DNA of 45,932 bases from Spirochaetales bacterium (GCA_007127105.1 SLAA01000112.1:1-45932); one strand, 5' to 3'. Shown: positions 1 through 9,645, counted from the first letter of the stretch. Notes: a model not told the origin generated them from the letters alone. Numbers and translations are program-made.

Positions 1-91
1 GCGGCCAGTGGTCGGCGGTGGCCGCTGGTGGCCGCTGATGCCGCCGCTGCTTGGCGGCCAGCCGCCGCCGGTGCCAGTTTCAAAGCCAGGC
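1..91. repeat. GC-rich imperfect repeats downstream of parC
   Basis: This stretch is far richer in G and C than its surroundings. It carries a perfect 10-base tandem duplication (GGTGGCCGCT at 17-26 and 27-36) and several GCGGCC/GCCGCC words. One of these forms a short dyad (GGCGGC at 53-58, GCCGCC at 61-66). It follows the parC stop codon, so it could help end the parC transcript, but there is no T-run. It is cut by the window edge and its full extent is unknown. No convincing gene is visible in it. Confidence 0.45.
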
Positions 92-2119
92 CTACTTCTT
101 GTCAGGCTTCTGCTTTGGTGCTGGCTTCTTGCTCGCCTTCCCAGATGAATTTTTTCCATTAGCAGCGGCTGCACCGTCTGCGTCCGCAGCCGCGCTCATG
201 GCCTCGGCAGTCTTGTTTGTCACCAGCTTGACCGACTTAAGCGCCTTGGTAGACAAACGAACTCCCGCCGCACGCACGCCTTTAATGAGGTAGTCCTCAA
301 TCCGGAAACCCTCTTCCAACACGCGCAACTGCGGCTTGGGTTTGTAACTCAATACCACACTCAAGTCTTCACGCACCGTCAGCTTGAGAATCTCCGCGCC
401 GTCAGGAACCAAGTCGTAGGTCTTGGCCAGAATATACTGCTCAATCCGACATCGCTTTATGTAACTCGAACCATCCTTGTTCCGGTACACTACCGAGAAC
501 ACGAGCTGGGACAGTTCGTCTTTATCGGCTGGCCCGCAGTACAGCATTCCCTTGCCCACAAACAGTTTCTCCGGGACATCAATGACGTTGTAGGTACCAC
601 CAGCACGGATGACGAGCACACGGTCGTACGGGGATGCCTCAAAAAGCACCTTGCCTCCGCTGATTCCGTGCCCCAAATAACCCGTTTCTTCGTCATAGCG
701 CAAGCCGAGGTTTCGCTGAGCAGCCTCCCGGGCATCGACTTTATCAAACCGGGTAATCTCAGACTTACGGGTGAAGGACTCTGCAAAGCCCTGGCTCAAG
801 GTGTCAAGATAGGCAAGGGTATACGCTCTCAGATTTGAAAGATGCTCCTTGATCTCGGCAAGCCGGTCCTTAATCTCACGCATCTCGCGTTTAGCCTTGT
901 TAATGTCGTAAAGCGATATACGCCTAATAGCAATCTTCAATAGCCGCTCGATATCCTCCTCGGTTACGGTGCGCTTAATCTGAGACTGAAAAGGCTTGAG
1001 TCCGTCGAACACGGCCTGCGTGACCGCATCACTGGTCGTCTGCTCCTCAATATCCTTGTAGATGCGCTCCTCAATGAAGATCTGCTCCAGGGTGCGCGCG
1101 TGGAGTCGGTCACGCAATCTACCTTGCTCAATTTCAAGTTCACGCTTAAGGATCTCGGTCAGTCGCCCAGCCTGATACTGAATGACTTCAGTGACGGTGA
1201 GCGAGACCGGAGCTCGATCACGAATGACGAGCAGGTTCACCGAGATTGCATACTCACAGTCAGTGAAGGCATAGAGTGCATCCACGACCTCTTGAGTATG
1301 AACGCCACGCGCAAGCTTTATCTCAATCTCTACGTTCTCAGTTGTAAAGTCCGAAATCGAGGCAATCTTAATCTTGTTCTTGCGAGCCGCCGCCTCAATG
1401 GACGCAATCAGGCTCTCGGTAGTGGAACCAAAAGGCAGTTCCCGGATTACTAATCGTTTCGCGTCCGAGGTATCCAGGCGCGCTCGCACCAATACCTTTC
1501 CCTGCCCATCCTCGTATCCGGAAACATCAAGCAGACCACCACCGGGGAAGTCCGGATACAAGGTGAAAGAATCACCACGAACTGCGGCCTTCATGGCCTG
1601 AATCGTTTCCAGCAGGTTGTGCGGCAGGATCTTGGTGGACATTCCAACCGCAATACCCTCGGCCCCGAGCAGCAGCACATAGGGCAGCTTGGAGGGGAAC
1701 ACCACCGGCTCCTTGTTGCGGCCGTCGTAAGATGGCTCAAACTCGGTAAGCTCGGGGTTGTACAGAGTCTCTTTGGCGAAGGGAAGCACCCGGCACTCAA
1801 TGTAGCGCGCTGCCGAGGCATCGTCCCCGGTTGCTATGTTGCCAAAGTTCCCCTGCTTATCAATAAGCAGCTCTTTGTTCGCAAGCACAACCAGGGCAGA
1901 GTAGATGGAGGCATCTCCGTGGGGGTGATACTTCATGCAGTGGCCAACGACATTGGCTACCTTATGAAACTTGCCATCATCCATGTCAAAAAGCGAATGC
2001 AGAATACGCCGTTGGACCGGCTTGAGGCCGTCGCCGAGGTCGGGTATCGCCCGGTCCTTAATGACGTAGGAGGCGTACTCCAGAAAGTTGGTTTCAAAGA
2101 GTGAAGTTACATAAGCCAC
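92..2119 (-). CDS. parC: DNA topoisomerase IV subunit A (ParC-like)
   Basis: Type IIA topoisomerase breakage-reunion subunit, expected to pair with the ParE encoded just upstream and decatenate or relax DNA. The N-terminal core starts at once (NFLEYASYVIKDRAIPD near residue 11) and holds the GDGLKPVQRRIL motif. The catalytic tyrosine is Tyr106 in SAARYIE. At 675 residues it is closer to ParC than to GyrA (usually over 800), and I see no GyrA-box. The C-terminus ends in an Ala/Lys-rich low-complexity tail. The start is GTG at 2119, preceded by ACGGAGATAGAATTC, which supplies a Shine-Dalgarno. The gene begins 24 bases after the parE stop, so the two are probably co-transcribed. Assignment to topoisomerase IV rather than a second gyrase rests on length and the partner gene. 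Confidence 0.93.
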   Translation of the reverse strand: MAYVTSLFETNFLEYASYVIKDRAIPDLGDGLKPVQRRILHSLFDMDDGKFHKVANVVGHCMKYHPHGDASIYSALVVLANKELLIDKQGNFGNIATGDDASAARYIECRVLPFAKETLYNPELTEFEPSYDGRNKEPVVFPSKLPYVLLLGAEGIAVGMSTKILPHNLLETIQAMKAAVRGDSFTLYPDFPGGGLLDVSGYEDGQGKVLVRARLDTSDAKRLVIRELPFGSTTESLIASIEAAARKNKIKIASISDFTTENVEIEIKLARGVHTQEVVDALYAFTDCEYAISVNLLVIRDRAPVSLTVTEVIQYQAGRLTEILKRELEIEQGRLRDRLHARTLEQIFIEERIYKDIEEQTTSDAVTQAVFDGLKPFQSQIKRTVTEEDIERLLKIAIRRISLYDINKAKREMREIKDRLAEIKEHLSNLRAYTLAYLDTLSQGFAESFTRKSEITRFDKVDAREAAQRNLGLRYDEETGYLGHGISGGKVLFEASPYDRVLVIRAGGTYNVIDVPEKLFVGKGMLYCGPADKDELSQLVFSVVYRNKDGSSYIKRCRIEQYILAKTYDLVPDGAEILKLTVREDLSVVLSYKPKPQLRVLEEGFRIEDYLIKGVRAAGVRLSTKALKSVKLVTNKTAEAMSAAADADGAAAANGKNSSGKASKKPAPKQKPDKK

Positions 2120-2143
2120 GAATTCTATCTCCGTTAGCGGCCG

Positions 2144-3988
2144 CTAGATCAAGTTGTCCATGATGAAGTTGCGCCGGTCGGGGGTGTTCTTTCCCATAAA
2201 AAAGGTAAGCGTATCGTGAATACCCTTAAGCGCCTTGATACTCACCCGAACCAGTCTGATATCGTCCCCAATGAACTGGCCAAACTCTTTTGGCGATATC
2301 TCGCCCAGCCCCTTAAAGCGGGTGATCTCAGGGTTGGAAATCTGTTCCAACGCTTCGTCACGCTCCTTAGGAGAGTAGCAGTAGCGTGTCACCTGCTTGT
2401 TCCGAACGCGAAACAAAGGCGTTTCCAGAATGTAAACCCGGTTTGCCACCACCAGATCCTCAAAGTAGTTCAGAAAAAAGGTTAAGAGCAGGTTTCGAAT
2501 ATGGAAACCGTCGTGATCGGCGTCGGTAGCAATAACTATGCGACCGTAGCGCAAGCCTTCTACATCGTCCTCAATCCCAAGGGCCATCATCATGTTGTAG
2601 AGCTCTTCGTTCTTGTAGATCTCGGCCCTCTTCTTGCCATACACATTCTGCGGTTTACCGCGCAATGAGAAAATTGCCTGCGTATACACGTCGCGCGCCG
2701 AAACCATAGAACCAGAAGCAGACTGGCCCTCGGTAATAAAAATGGTGCTGTTCTCACCCTTAGGCCCGTCGTCCAAATGGAACTTGCAGTCACGCAGATT
2801 AGGAATCTTCAGCGCAATCTTCTTGGCAGCCTCGCGTGCCTCTTTTCTGACAGCCGTCAGCTCCTTGCGCAACCTCTCGTTATGCGCAATCTTGGTTGAC
2901 AAACGCGTTGCCGCGGTCTTGTTCTTGTGCAGAAAATCTACAATTGCGGTCCGCACCTCGTTCACAATGGGCGTACGCACCTCGGTATTACCAAGCTTGT
3001 TCTTTGTCTGGCTTTCAAAGACCGGATTCTGCAGCTTCACCGCAATTGCACCCGCCATGCCTTCTCGCACATCAAGCCCGGAATAGTTCTTCTGGAAGAA
3101 CTCATTCACGCCCTTGAGTATGCCTTCGCGGAAGGCGCTCTGATGGGTGCCACCATCACTGGTGAACTGCCCATTCACAAATGAGAAATAGGTCTCACCG
3201 TAGTTCTCGGTGTGAGTAAACGAGAACTCAAGGTGCTTGCCTTTGTAGTGTGCAATGTCATACATGCGCTCAGTACCGATCTCGGCCTCAAGCAGATCAT
3301 AAAGGCCGCGCTCAGACTTGTAGATGGATCCGTCAAACTTTATGGTCAGTCCTGCATTCAGGTAGGCGTAGTTCCAGAGCCGTTGCTCAATGAACTCACG
3401 GTTGAACTCAAACTCACCGAAAATCTCGGGGTCTGGCCAGAACTCGACATAGGTTCCATTCTTATGCTTTGAGGAGGCTCCCTGCTTCTGCGAGACGAGG
3501 TTACCCCGCTGAAACACCGCCTCGCTGAACTTGCCGTCTCTAAAAGCTACAACCCGGAAGTGTTCCGAAAGGGCGTTAACTGCCTTGGTACCCACCCCGT
3601 TCAGGCCGACGCTGAACTGAAAGACCTCGTCGTTATACTTGGCCCCGGTATTAATGACCGAGACACACTCAACCACTTTGCCAAGCGGAATGCCTCGTCC
3701 GTAATCACGCACCGTAACCAGGTTATCCTTGAACTTCACCTCGACGTTCGATCCGTAGCCCATGATGAACTCGTCGATACTGTTGTCCAGCACCTCTTTC
3801 AACAGAATGTATATTCCATCGTCTAGATTGCTGCCATCGCCGAGTCGCCCAATGTACATGCCGGTGCGCAGCCGGATGTGCTCCAGTGAACTGAGTGTCT
3901 TGATCTTACTTTCGTCGTATTCATTGCCGCCTGCAGCAGCGCCGGAGCGCTTGGCGCGGGGGGTCGATTTTGTTGGTGTTTTCGCCAT
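2144..3988 (-). CDS. parE: DNA topoisomerase IV subunit B (ParE-like)
   Basis: ATPase subunit of topoisomerase IV, partner of the downstream ParC. A GHKL ATPase domain comes first (EVLDNSIDEF near residue 66, DYGRGIPLG, VGLNGVGTKAVNAL), then a transducer domain. The TOPRIM domain follows, with FITEGQSASGSM and the metal-binding TDADHDG motif. About 614 residues is normal for ParE and shorter than most GyrB. Two in-frame ATGs exist, at 3997 and 3988, and neither has a Shine-Dalgarno. A good -10 hexamer (TATAGT at 4005-4000) would start transcription near 3993, so the second ATG (MAKTPTK) is favoured; the alternative adds three residues. The N-terminal 25 residues are basic and low in complexity. 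Confidence 0.93.
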   Translation of the reverse strand: MAKTPTKSTPRAKRSGAAAGGNEYDESKIKTLSSLEHIRLRTGMYIGRLGDGSNLDDGIYILLKEVLDNSIDEFIMGYGSNVEVKFKDNLVTVRDYGRGIPLGKVVECVSVINTGAKYNDEVFQFSVGLNGVGTKAVNALSEHFRVVAFRDGKFSEAVFQRGNLVSQKQGASSKHKNGTYVEFWPDPEIFGEFEFNREFIEQRLWNYAYLNAGLTIKFDGSIYKSERGLYDLLEAEIGTERMYDIAHYKGKHLEFSFTHTENYGETYFSFVNGQFTSDGGTHQSAFREGILKGVNEFFQKNYSGLDVREGMAGAIAVKLQNPVFESQTKNKLGNTEVRTPIVNEVRTAIVDFLHKNKTAATRLSTKIAHNERLRKELTAVRKEAREAAKKIALKIPNLRDCKFHLDDGPKGENSTIFITEGQSASGSMVSARDVYTQAIFSLRGKPQNVYGKKRAEIYKNEELYNMMMALGIEDDVEGLRYGRIVIATDADHDGFHIRNLLLTFFLNYFEDLVVANRVYILETPLFRVRNKQVTRYCYSPKERDEALEQISNPEITRFKGLGEISPKEFGQFIGDDIRLVRVSIKALKGIHDTLTFFMGKNTPDRRNFIMDNLI

Positions 3989-3999
3989 AGGTGTCATGT

Positions 4000-4005
4000 A
4001 CTATA
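4000..4005 (-). promoter_or_regulatory. candidate -10 element for parE-parC
   Basis: TATAGT on the minus strand matches the sigma70 -10 consensus at five of six positions. Its expected transcript start, near 3993, is only about four bases before the ATG at 3988. No convincing -35 hexamer is visible 16-18 bases upstream, so this is tentative. Confidence 0.35.
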
Positions 4006-4049
4006 TATCGAAGTATTCCACAGAAAGTAAAGGGGCATAATACGAGGAA

Positions 4050-4073
4050 GGTGCCAGCCTTTCAGCTGGCACC
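4050..4073 (-). terminator. hairpin after clpC
   Basis: Perfect 9-base stem (GGTGCCAGC at 4050-4058, GCTGGCACC at 4065-4073) with a six-base loop, beginning six bases after the clpC stop. The minus-strand tail is TTCCTCG, so there is no real T-run. It may act as a weak or factor-assisted terminator and separates clpC from parE. Confidence 0.55.
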
Positions 4074-4078
4074 GTATA

Positions 4079-6604
4079 CTAGTTGGTTGGGACCGGAAGC
4101 TCTTCCTGTTTAGGCTTGCTCGCCTTGCCTTGAAAGTGGATCTTGCCTTTGCGCATAGTTACCACAATCTTGTTGCCTTCATCAAAGCGTCCGCGCAGGA
4201 GTTCGGTAGAAAGCGGATCCTCAATCTCACGTTGAATTACGCGTCGCAGTGGCCGTGCTCCATACTTCACGTCGTAGCCGGTCTCTATCAGGTAGTCCTT
4301 GACCGACTTCTTGACCTCAAGCGTAATGTCCTTGTCGGCGAGCCGCTTTTGAACATCACCCAGAAGGATCTCAAGAATACTTGCAATTTGGGCCATTCCA
4401 AGACTGTGGAACACCACGATCTCATCAATTCGGTTAATAAACTCCGGGCGGAACATGCGCTTAAGCTCATTCATAGCCGAGCTCTTAATCTCGTTGTACT
4501 CAAGCAACTCTCGTCCGGTCTGAAAACCTACCATGGACTCGCGTGAAATTTCACGAGCACCAGCGTTCGAGGTCATAATAAGGATGGTGTTGCGGAAGCT
4601 GACTGTATGGCCAAGGTTGTCCTGCAACTCACCTTCCTCCAACACCTGGAGCAGGATATTGAACACATCCGGGTGTGCCTTCTCTATTTCGTCGAGCAGG
4701 ATAACGCTGTAAGGCTTACGCCGAATCTTCTCCGTAAGCAGGCCACCTTCGTCGTAACCGACATATCCAGGAGGCGCACCTACGAGTCGGGACACGTTGT
4801 GTTTCTCCATGAAGTCAGACATGTCCAGGCGCACGAGGTTCTGGGCGCTTCCGAACATGAACTCTGCCAGCGTCTTGGCCAGCAGCGTTTTTCCAACGCC
4901 GGTTGGTCCCAGGAATATGAAGGACCCAAGCGGCCGTTCCGGTGCGCTCAGACCGGTACGAGACCTGCGAATAGCCGAGGCTACCGCTGCAATTGCCTCA
5001 TCCTGGCTAATGACGGTTCGGTGCAGTTCATCCTCAATCTGCAGCAGCTTGTCACTTTCACTCTGTGCCAAACGAGCCAGAGGAATTCCGGTAATGTCCG
5101 ACAGCACATACTGTATGTCCTCACCGTCTACTACGTTCTGCTCGGTCTTCAGCGTGACTTTCCACTGACTCTTGACCTCTTCCATCTTCTCCTTGAGCTG
5201 GTTCACCTCGTCACGGATTGCCGCGGCGCGTTCATAGTTCTGGGAGTTAACCAGGGCCAGTTTCTCTGCGTTGAGCTTCTCTATCTGAGATTCAATGTCT
5301 GCTAACTCGGTAGGACGCACGCTGTTGTTTATACGCTTTCGCGCACCTGCCTCGTCTAGTAAGTCTATTGCCTTGTCTGGCAGAAAGCGGTCGGCAACAT
5401 AGCGCCTGGAAAGCATAGCCGAAAGCTCAAGAGCGCCCGGAGTGTAGGAAACATTGTGGTAATCCTCGTAGCGGGTCTTGATTCCGCGCAGAATCTCCAG
5501 CGTTTCCTCCACCGAGGGTTCCTCTACATAAATGCTCTGAAAGCGTCGCTCAAGTGCGGCGTCTTTTTCCACGTATTTTTTGTACTCGTTCAGAGTGGTG
5601 GCACCTATGCACTGCATCTCACCCCGTGACAGAGCAGGCTTGAGCATGTTCGAGGCATCAACCGCGCCTTCTGCACCACCGGCACCAATAATGGTATGGA
5701 GCTCATCAATGAAGATAATGACGTTTCCAGCCGCAACAATCTCCTTCATTACCCGCTTGAGCCGTTCCTCAAACTCACCGCGGTACTTGGTACCGGCAAT
5801 AAGGGAGGCCAAGTCGAGCGTCATTACACGTTTGCCCAGCAGAACATCTGGCGCAGTGTTGTCTACAATACTCTGTGCAAGACCCTCCACAATGGCGGTC
5901 TTACCCACTCCTGGTTCACCAATGAGCACCGGGTTGTTCTTTGTGCGGCGAGCGAGGATCTGAATCACCCGCGCAATCTCGCGATCACGGCCCACAACTG
6001 GGTCGAGCTTGCCGTCACGAGCGTACTGAGTAAGATCGCGCGAAAACTCGTCGAGAGTCGGGGTTGTTTTCTTCTGTTGCTGACTTTGACCGGGCTTTCG
6101 TTTGGCTCCGGCAGGCGGCGCGCCAGCCGTCTGCGCTTGCGGTTCTGCACCTTGCGAGCTGGCGGTACTTCCCGAGAGCTCGGCGATGACGTCACGCAAC
6201 ATTTCAATAGTTATGTCCAACTTGCCAATGTACTTGGCCGTCTCACCGTCGCTCTCCCTTCCACAAGCAAGAAGCAGGTGTTCTGTTCCAATGTACTCAT
6301 GGCCAAGGTTTCGCGCTTCCTCAGCCGAGTCCTCAAGCACTTTACGTCCTCTTGGAGATGGCGGAACGTCGCCCAGAATGAACCCACCACGCTTGCGAGG
6401 GATTGAGTTCTCAATCTCAACAATCATTTTCTGTGGATCAATGCTCATCTTTTCGAGTGCCTTGAAGCCAAGTCCACCGCCCTCTTTGAGGAGCGCCAGA
6501 ATGATATGTTCAGGCAGAAGCTGGTCCGAATGAAACCGCTTAGCCTCATCTTGCGCGAGGATTGTCAGTACCTTTTGCGCCCGTTGTGTTAAACCCTTAA
6601 ACAT
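4079..6604 (-). CDS. clpC: ClpC-type AAA+ unfoldase
   Basis: Hsp100 ATPase that unfolds substrates for the ClpP protease (ClpP is not in this window). The Clp N-domain repeats occupy about residues 1-145, followed by a Pro/Gln/Ala-rich linker. The first AAA+ module has Walker A GEPGVGKT and the Walker B region [19 protein letters not shown]-type middle segment ([20 protein letters not shown]) follows, then the second AAA+ module with GPTGVGKT and [16 protein letters not shown]. The 841-residue length and the UVR insert point to ClpC rather than ClpA or ClpB. The ATG at 6604 has a strong Shine-Dalgarno (GAGGAGG, about ten bases away). It lies 28 bases after mcsB. All ATPase motifs are intact, unlike the neighbouring McsB. 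Confidence 0.95.
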   Translation of the reverse strand: MFKGLTQRAQKVLTILAQDEAKRFHSDQLLPEHIILALLKEGGGLGFKALEKMSIDPQKMIVEIENSIPRKRGGFILGDVPPSPRGRKVLEDSAEEARNLGHEYIGTEHLLLACGRESDGETAKYIGKLDITIEMLRDVIAELSGSTASSQGAEPQAQTAGAPPAGAKRKPGQSQQQKKTTPTLDEFSRDLTQYARDGKLDPVVGRDREIARVIQILARRTKNNPVLIGEPGVGKTAIVEGLAQSIVDNTAPDVLLGKRVMTLDLASLIAGTKYRGEFEERLKRVMKEIVAAGNVIIFIDELHTIIGAGGAEGAVDASNMLKPALSRGEMQCIGATTLNEYKKYVEKDAALERRFQSIYVEEPSVEETLEILRGIKTRYEDYHNVSYTPGALELSAMLSRRYVADRFLPDKAIDLLDEAGARKRINNSVRPTELADIESQIEKLNAEKLALVNSQNYERAAAIRDEVNQLKEKMEEVKSQWKVTLKTEQNVVDGEDIQYVLSDITGIPLARLAQSESDKLLQIEDELHRTVISQDEAIAAVASAIRRSRTGLSAPERPLGSFIFLGPTGVGKTLLAKTLAEFMFGSAQNLVRLDMSDFMEKHNVSRLVGAPPGYVGYDEGGLLTEKIRRKPYSVILLDEIEKAHPDVFNILLQVLEEGELQDNLGHTVSFRNTILIMTSNAGAREISRESMVGFQTGRELLEYNEIKSSAMNELKRMFRPEFINRIDEIVVFHSLGMAQIASILEILLGDVQKRLADKDITLEVKKSVKDYLIETGYDVKYGARPLRRVIQREIEDPLSTELLRGRFDEGNKIVVTMRKGKIHFQGKASKPKQEELPVPTN

Positions 6605-6632
6605 CGATCAATCCTCCTCGGCAAAGTTAAAC

Positions 6633-7682
6633 TCAATCCAGTGTTTCTCTGACAAGTTCAGCTCGCCGCTTGTTTACCTCTTCTTCATCTATGTCCGATG
6701 TATCGGCCTCGGAAATCAACCTTATTACATGTGACCGTTGTCCAATAAAGAACAGCTTAGTCACATCCTTTAGCGAAATCCGTGACGACAGACCAGAGGC
6801 TACCCCAAACCGTATCAAGGAGAGCAGCTCAAAGAGCTCTTCATCGGAAAGCTCCTTAACACCGGATAGCCGTGCGAAAGCAGCCTTAACGGCCCTGTTT
6901 ACCTCCTCGGAGCGTTCCCCAAGCAGGCGTTCTCTTGCTTTCCTCTCATAATGTACCAACATGACTAGGCAATCTTCAAGCCGATCGATCAAGGATCGTT
7001 CGGAAAGTCCCAAAGTTACCCTGTTTGATAATAAAAACATGGCTGCTCGTGATCTTCCGTCGGCATCGGGGAAGCGTTTGAGCCCCACCTCGGGCGGAAA
7101 GTTCGCCTCCACTACCTCTGCAAGCTCCCCTAGTTCGGTCAGTGCCGGAAGGTGTAACATAGCCGAAACGCGCATGGCGGTGCCGCTATTTGCTATTTCA
7201 CTACTGAGATAGCCCCAACGGAGCGACACAGCATACCCAAGCTGATCTTCCAGTTCACCGTCCAGTCGATCCGCCGCTTCATAGGCCGCTTCAAGTCTGT
7301 TCCCGGACTGGAACGAAACAATTCTGACGTGGTCTTGTTCGTTCAGCACAAGCGCCAGGCCTTCATCACTACTTATGTAGACCGAGGAGTCTGGGAACGC
7401 GGCGGGTGGACTCGACAGCAGATTCCGCTCTACGAAAACTCGCCTTTCGAGAGTTGCACCGCCACCAAGACGTGGTGCCCGAAAGACTGTGGGCGAAGCT
7501 TCAACAGCCCTCTCAACTTTGCGACGCACCTCGGCCGACTCTTCCGGAGTTAAGGACGCAGGAAACGGGTAACCGTCAATATTGCGTGACAATCGGACGC
7601 GCGAGGACACCACGACATCCTCGTCTGGGCCGGAACCGCTGAACCAACTGTCTACGCGGGGTTCGTCACTGGGAATAATCAC
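6633..7682 (-). CDS. mcsB: McsB-family guanidino phosphotransferase homologue, probably inactive
   Basis: Homologue of the McsB protein-arginine kinase, which in Firmicutes marks proteins for ClpCP. The family is clear from VVSSRVRLSRN (residues 24-34), ERNLLSSP and AMRVSAMLHLPAL (169-181), and from its place between mcsA and clpC. Catalytic motifs are eroded. The family NEEDH reads NEQDH at 114-118, putting Gln where phosphagen kinases have their catalytic base. The CPTNxGT signature reads EIANSGT (162-168). The GEGSE loop carrying the second glutamate aligns with DADGR (206-210). The C-terminal RDxxRA phosphoarginine-binding motif reads VNKRRA (336-341). I infer a pseudokinase or adaptor; no alignment was run. 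The start is GTG at 7682, overlapping the mcsA stop (GTGA). At 349 residues it is full length, with no frameshift. Confidence 0.85.
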   Translation of the reverse strand: MIIPSDEPRVDSWFSGSGPDEDVVVSSRVRLSRNIDGYPFPASLTPEESAEVRRKVERAVEASPTVFRAPRLGGGATLERRVFVERNLLSSPPAAFPDSSVYISSDEGLALVLNEQDHVRIVSFQSGNRLEAAYEAADRLDGELEDQLGYAVSLRWGYLSSEIANSGTAMRVSAMLHLPALTELGELAEVVEANFPPEVGLKRFPDADGRSRAAMFLLSNRVTLGLSERSLIDRLEDCLVMLVHYERKARERLLGERSEEVNRAVKAAFARLSGVKELSDEELFELLSLIRFGVASGLSSRISLKDVTKLFFIGQRSHVIRLISEADTSDIDEEEVNKRRAELVRETLD

Positions 7683-8203
7683 TCTTGTGGCTCCTCAGAA
7701 GGCTCCTTCATTGAGCCAACCTCGTCAAATCGCCTGAGGCGGTCACGAAGAAATGCCGCTTCTTCATAGTCCTCGTCCGCGAGCGCGGCATCAAGCTCGC
7801 CCTGTATTCTAGGCTTGTCAAAGAATATTGACTTATAGGGAGCGAGCCGGCGAGGTATACGCCCCTGGTGTGCCGGAACGGGGATGAGCCGTGACAAGGC
7901 TCCTGCAATTTGGCGTTCAAAAACCTCGTAACACTCGGGACAGCCAGCACGTCCGGTACGCCGCAGGTCGTCATAGCTTCGCATGCAACCTGGGCAGATC
8001 AAGCGCGTCTCGGTGTCGTCTCCGACTGCGGTTCCACGCAGAAGTACCGAGTACAACTCTCCGGGTGTATAGGCAGCATCACGGCGTGAGATTCCTAGTT
8101 CGGCGGCACAACTCTTGCACAGATGTATTTCTTGAGCTTCCGATCCGGCGCTCAGGTGAACCTTAACATCGGCACGCGCTGCACCACAGCTACGACATTT
8201 CAT
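7679..8203 (-). CDS. mcsA: McsA-like zinc-finger protein with UVR domain
   Basis: Homologue of McsA, the zinc-binding activator of McsB. Four CxxC pairs are visible: CRSC at residues 3-6, CKSC about 25 residues later, CPGC and CPEC in the middle. This is the usual two-site zinc arrangement. The C-terminus is a UVR domain (LDAALADEDYEEAAFLRDRL), thought to contact ClpC or McsB. The ATG at 8203 (MKCRSCG) is chosen because GGGAGGAG lies just upstream; an ORF opening at 8251 would add 16 residues without a ribosome site. It is the first gene of mcsA-mcsB-clpC. No ctsR gene precedes it and I see no CtsR heptad repeat, so its heat control must differ from Firmicutes. Confidence 0.9.
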   Translation of the reverse strand: MKCRSCGAARADVKVHLSAGSEAQEIHLCKSCAAELGISRRDAAYTPGELYSVLLRGTAVGDDTETRLICPGCMRSYDDLRRTGRAGCPECYEVFERQIAGALSRLIPVPAHQGRIPRRLAPYKSIFFDKPRIQGELDAALADEDYEEAAFLRDRLRRFDEVGSMKEPSEEPQE

Positions 8204-8222
8204 GAACTCCTCCCATTGGGAT

Positions 8223-8228
8223 ATTGTA
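8223..8228 (-). promoter_or_regulatory. candidate -10 for mcsA-mcsB-clpC
   Basis: TACAAT on the minus strand (five of six matches) lies 19 bases before the mcsA ATG. The predicted leader of roughly 12 bases contains the GGGAGGAG ribosome site. The -35 at the right spacing is poor (ATGAAT). Confidence 0.4.
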
Positions 8229-8254
8229 GCGGGTTTTGCAAAAGAATTCATTCC

Positions 8255-8279
8255 TTCGGCGGCGCCTAATGCCGCCGAA
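8255..8279 (-). terminator. hairpin spanning the lolE stop codon
   Basis: Perfect 9-base stem (TTCGGCGGC at 8255-8263, GCCGCCGAA at 8271-8279) around a seven-base loop that includes the lolE stop. On the minus strand it is followed by GGAATGAATTCTTTTG, so a short T-run sits about ten bases away. It probably ends the prfB-to-lolE operon before mcsA. Confidence 0.5.
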
Positions 8280-9645
8280 TGACCTCAATCGGACGAATAG
8301 CACCAGCGCGACGTGCCGGAAAGTACGAGGCAAGCGTGGAAAGGAGAACCGTCAGCACGGCGGCCAGAATCAGCTCAGCCGGCTGCAGAACTATGGGTAT
8401 TTCCTCAAGGTAGAACTCCGCCGTCAGGAGCTCAATCGAAGCAAAACTCCGTCCGACGAATGGCGCAGCCAAAAGTCCGGTCAAGTACAGGACGCCGTTG
8501 ACCGCCTGTTCAATGAGGCGGAGCACTGCGTTAATGTTGACAGCGGCCAGAATTCCAACCGCCATCCCGAGCACCGCTCCAAATACGCCGGATACAAACC
8601 CTGCAAACAAGAATATCAATACAATACCGCGTGGTGATGCGCCGGTGCTCTTGAGGATTGCGATCTCGTGCTCTTTTTCCAGCACCATGAGAACGAGTGC
8701 CGACGAAACATTCACCGCCGCCACGCAGACAATGAGAAACATAATAAATATCAACAAGTTTTTCGTCGTTTGAAAAGAGACGTAGCGTGACTGCTCAAGC
8801 TGGTACCAACTAAACACCCGCACACCGCTACCAAGACGGCTTCTGATCTCGCTCAGGGCGGTGCTGCTTGGGATTTCTGTTTCGAGTCCCATTAACGAGG
8901 CGACCCCCCGGAAGACCGCGTTTGGACTATACAGGGGATTCTGTATAGCAAAGGGCTCCTCAACTTTCACACCCAGGATCTGGTTTGCTACCCCCTCGGA
9001 CAGCAGTGTGAGTCCACGTTCAAAGGGTATGAAAACCCACAACCGATCAAGCTCTTGATACCCTGTTGCAACAACTCCCTTTACTACAAAGCTTGCCGGA
9101 CGAGGCAGAAAGCCGCCCGAGGGACTTGGCCGAACGGTTACAATACGAACACTGTCCCCTACCGACAAACCAAAGCGCGAAGCCAGGTCAACCCCAATGA
9201 CAATTGAGTTGGCCTCTTCCAGATCAAAGGCTCCCTCACGCACCTCGACATACTCGGCAAATCCAAGGTCCTCACGATACAACTCTGGCGAAACCGCGCG
9301 TACAGTGACCCCCGAGCGCCCTGCAGGAGTCTGCAATAGGCCCAATCCCTGCCGCTCCACCGCAACCGTCGTCACCCCCGGGACATCCTTGGCAACACGC
9401 CGCAGTTCGTGAATCTCGTCGCTGCTCAGGCGCGAGGACAAGAGAACCTGCCCGTGGTAGGTGCCGGTTTCAATGAACCGCGCAGTTATCCCTGCAATCA
9501 TGCCGTCGGCAACCTGAAGCACCACAATCAGCGGCACCAAACTAAGAGCCACAATCAGAACGGCAGATCGAATCCGAGCTCCCTTGCCGAGGCCCACGCC
9601 AAAGAGATAGCGCATTGCAATGAGCAGAGAAGCTGCAACTCTCAT
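8266..9645 (-). CDS. lolE: LolC/LolE-type lipoprotein-releasing permease (second copy)
   Basis: FtsX-superfamily permease. With the adjacent LolD ATPase and the second permease it should form the inner-membrane complex that releases lipoproteins for transfer to the outer membrane. The sequence shows an N-terminal membrane segment (residues 25-45), a large periplasmic MacB-type domain, and three C-terminal membrane helices near residues 300-455 with the usual VLEKEHEIAILKSTGA coupling motif. At 459 residues it is typical. The start ATG overlaps the lolD stop (ATGA), giving translational coupling. Which permease is C-like and which E-like cannot be decided by sight, so the symbol reflects order only. 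It is the last gene of the operon. Confidence 0.85.
   Translation of the reverse strand: MRVAASLLIAMRYLFGVGLGKGARIRSAVLIVALSLVPLIVVLQVADGMIAGITARFIETGTYHGQVLLSSRLSSDEIHELRRVAKDVPGVTTVAVERQGLGLLQTPAGRSGVTVRAVSPELYREDLGFAEYVEVREGAFDLEEANSIVIGVDLASRFGLSVGDSVRIVTVRPSPSGGFLPRPASFVVKGVVATGYQELDRLWVFIPFERGLTLLSEGVANQILGVKVEEPFAIQNPLYSPNAVFRGVASLMGLETEIPSSTALSEIRSRLGSGVRVFSWYQLEQSRYVSFQTTKNLLIFIMFLIVCVAAVNVSSALVLMVLEKEHEIAILKSTGASPRGIVLIFLFAGFVSGVFGAVLGMAVGILAAVNINAVLRLIEQAVNGVLYLTGLLAAPFVGRSFASIELLTAEFYLEEIPIVLQPAELILAAVLTVLLSTLASYFPARRAGAIRPIEVIRRH

Noticed and set aside
4607-6406. Plus-strand ORFs of 232 and 236 codons opposite clpC
   Set aside because: Clp coding sequence is intact on the other strand; these frames are open only because of codon bias.
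8204-8265. CtsR operator upstream of mcsA
   Set aside because: No tandem GGTCAAA-type heptads are present and no ctsR gene is adjacent.
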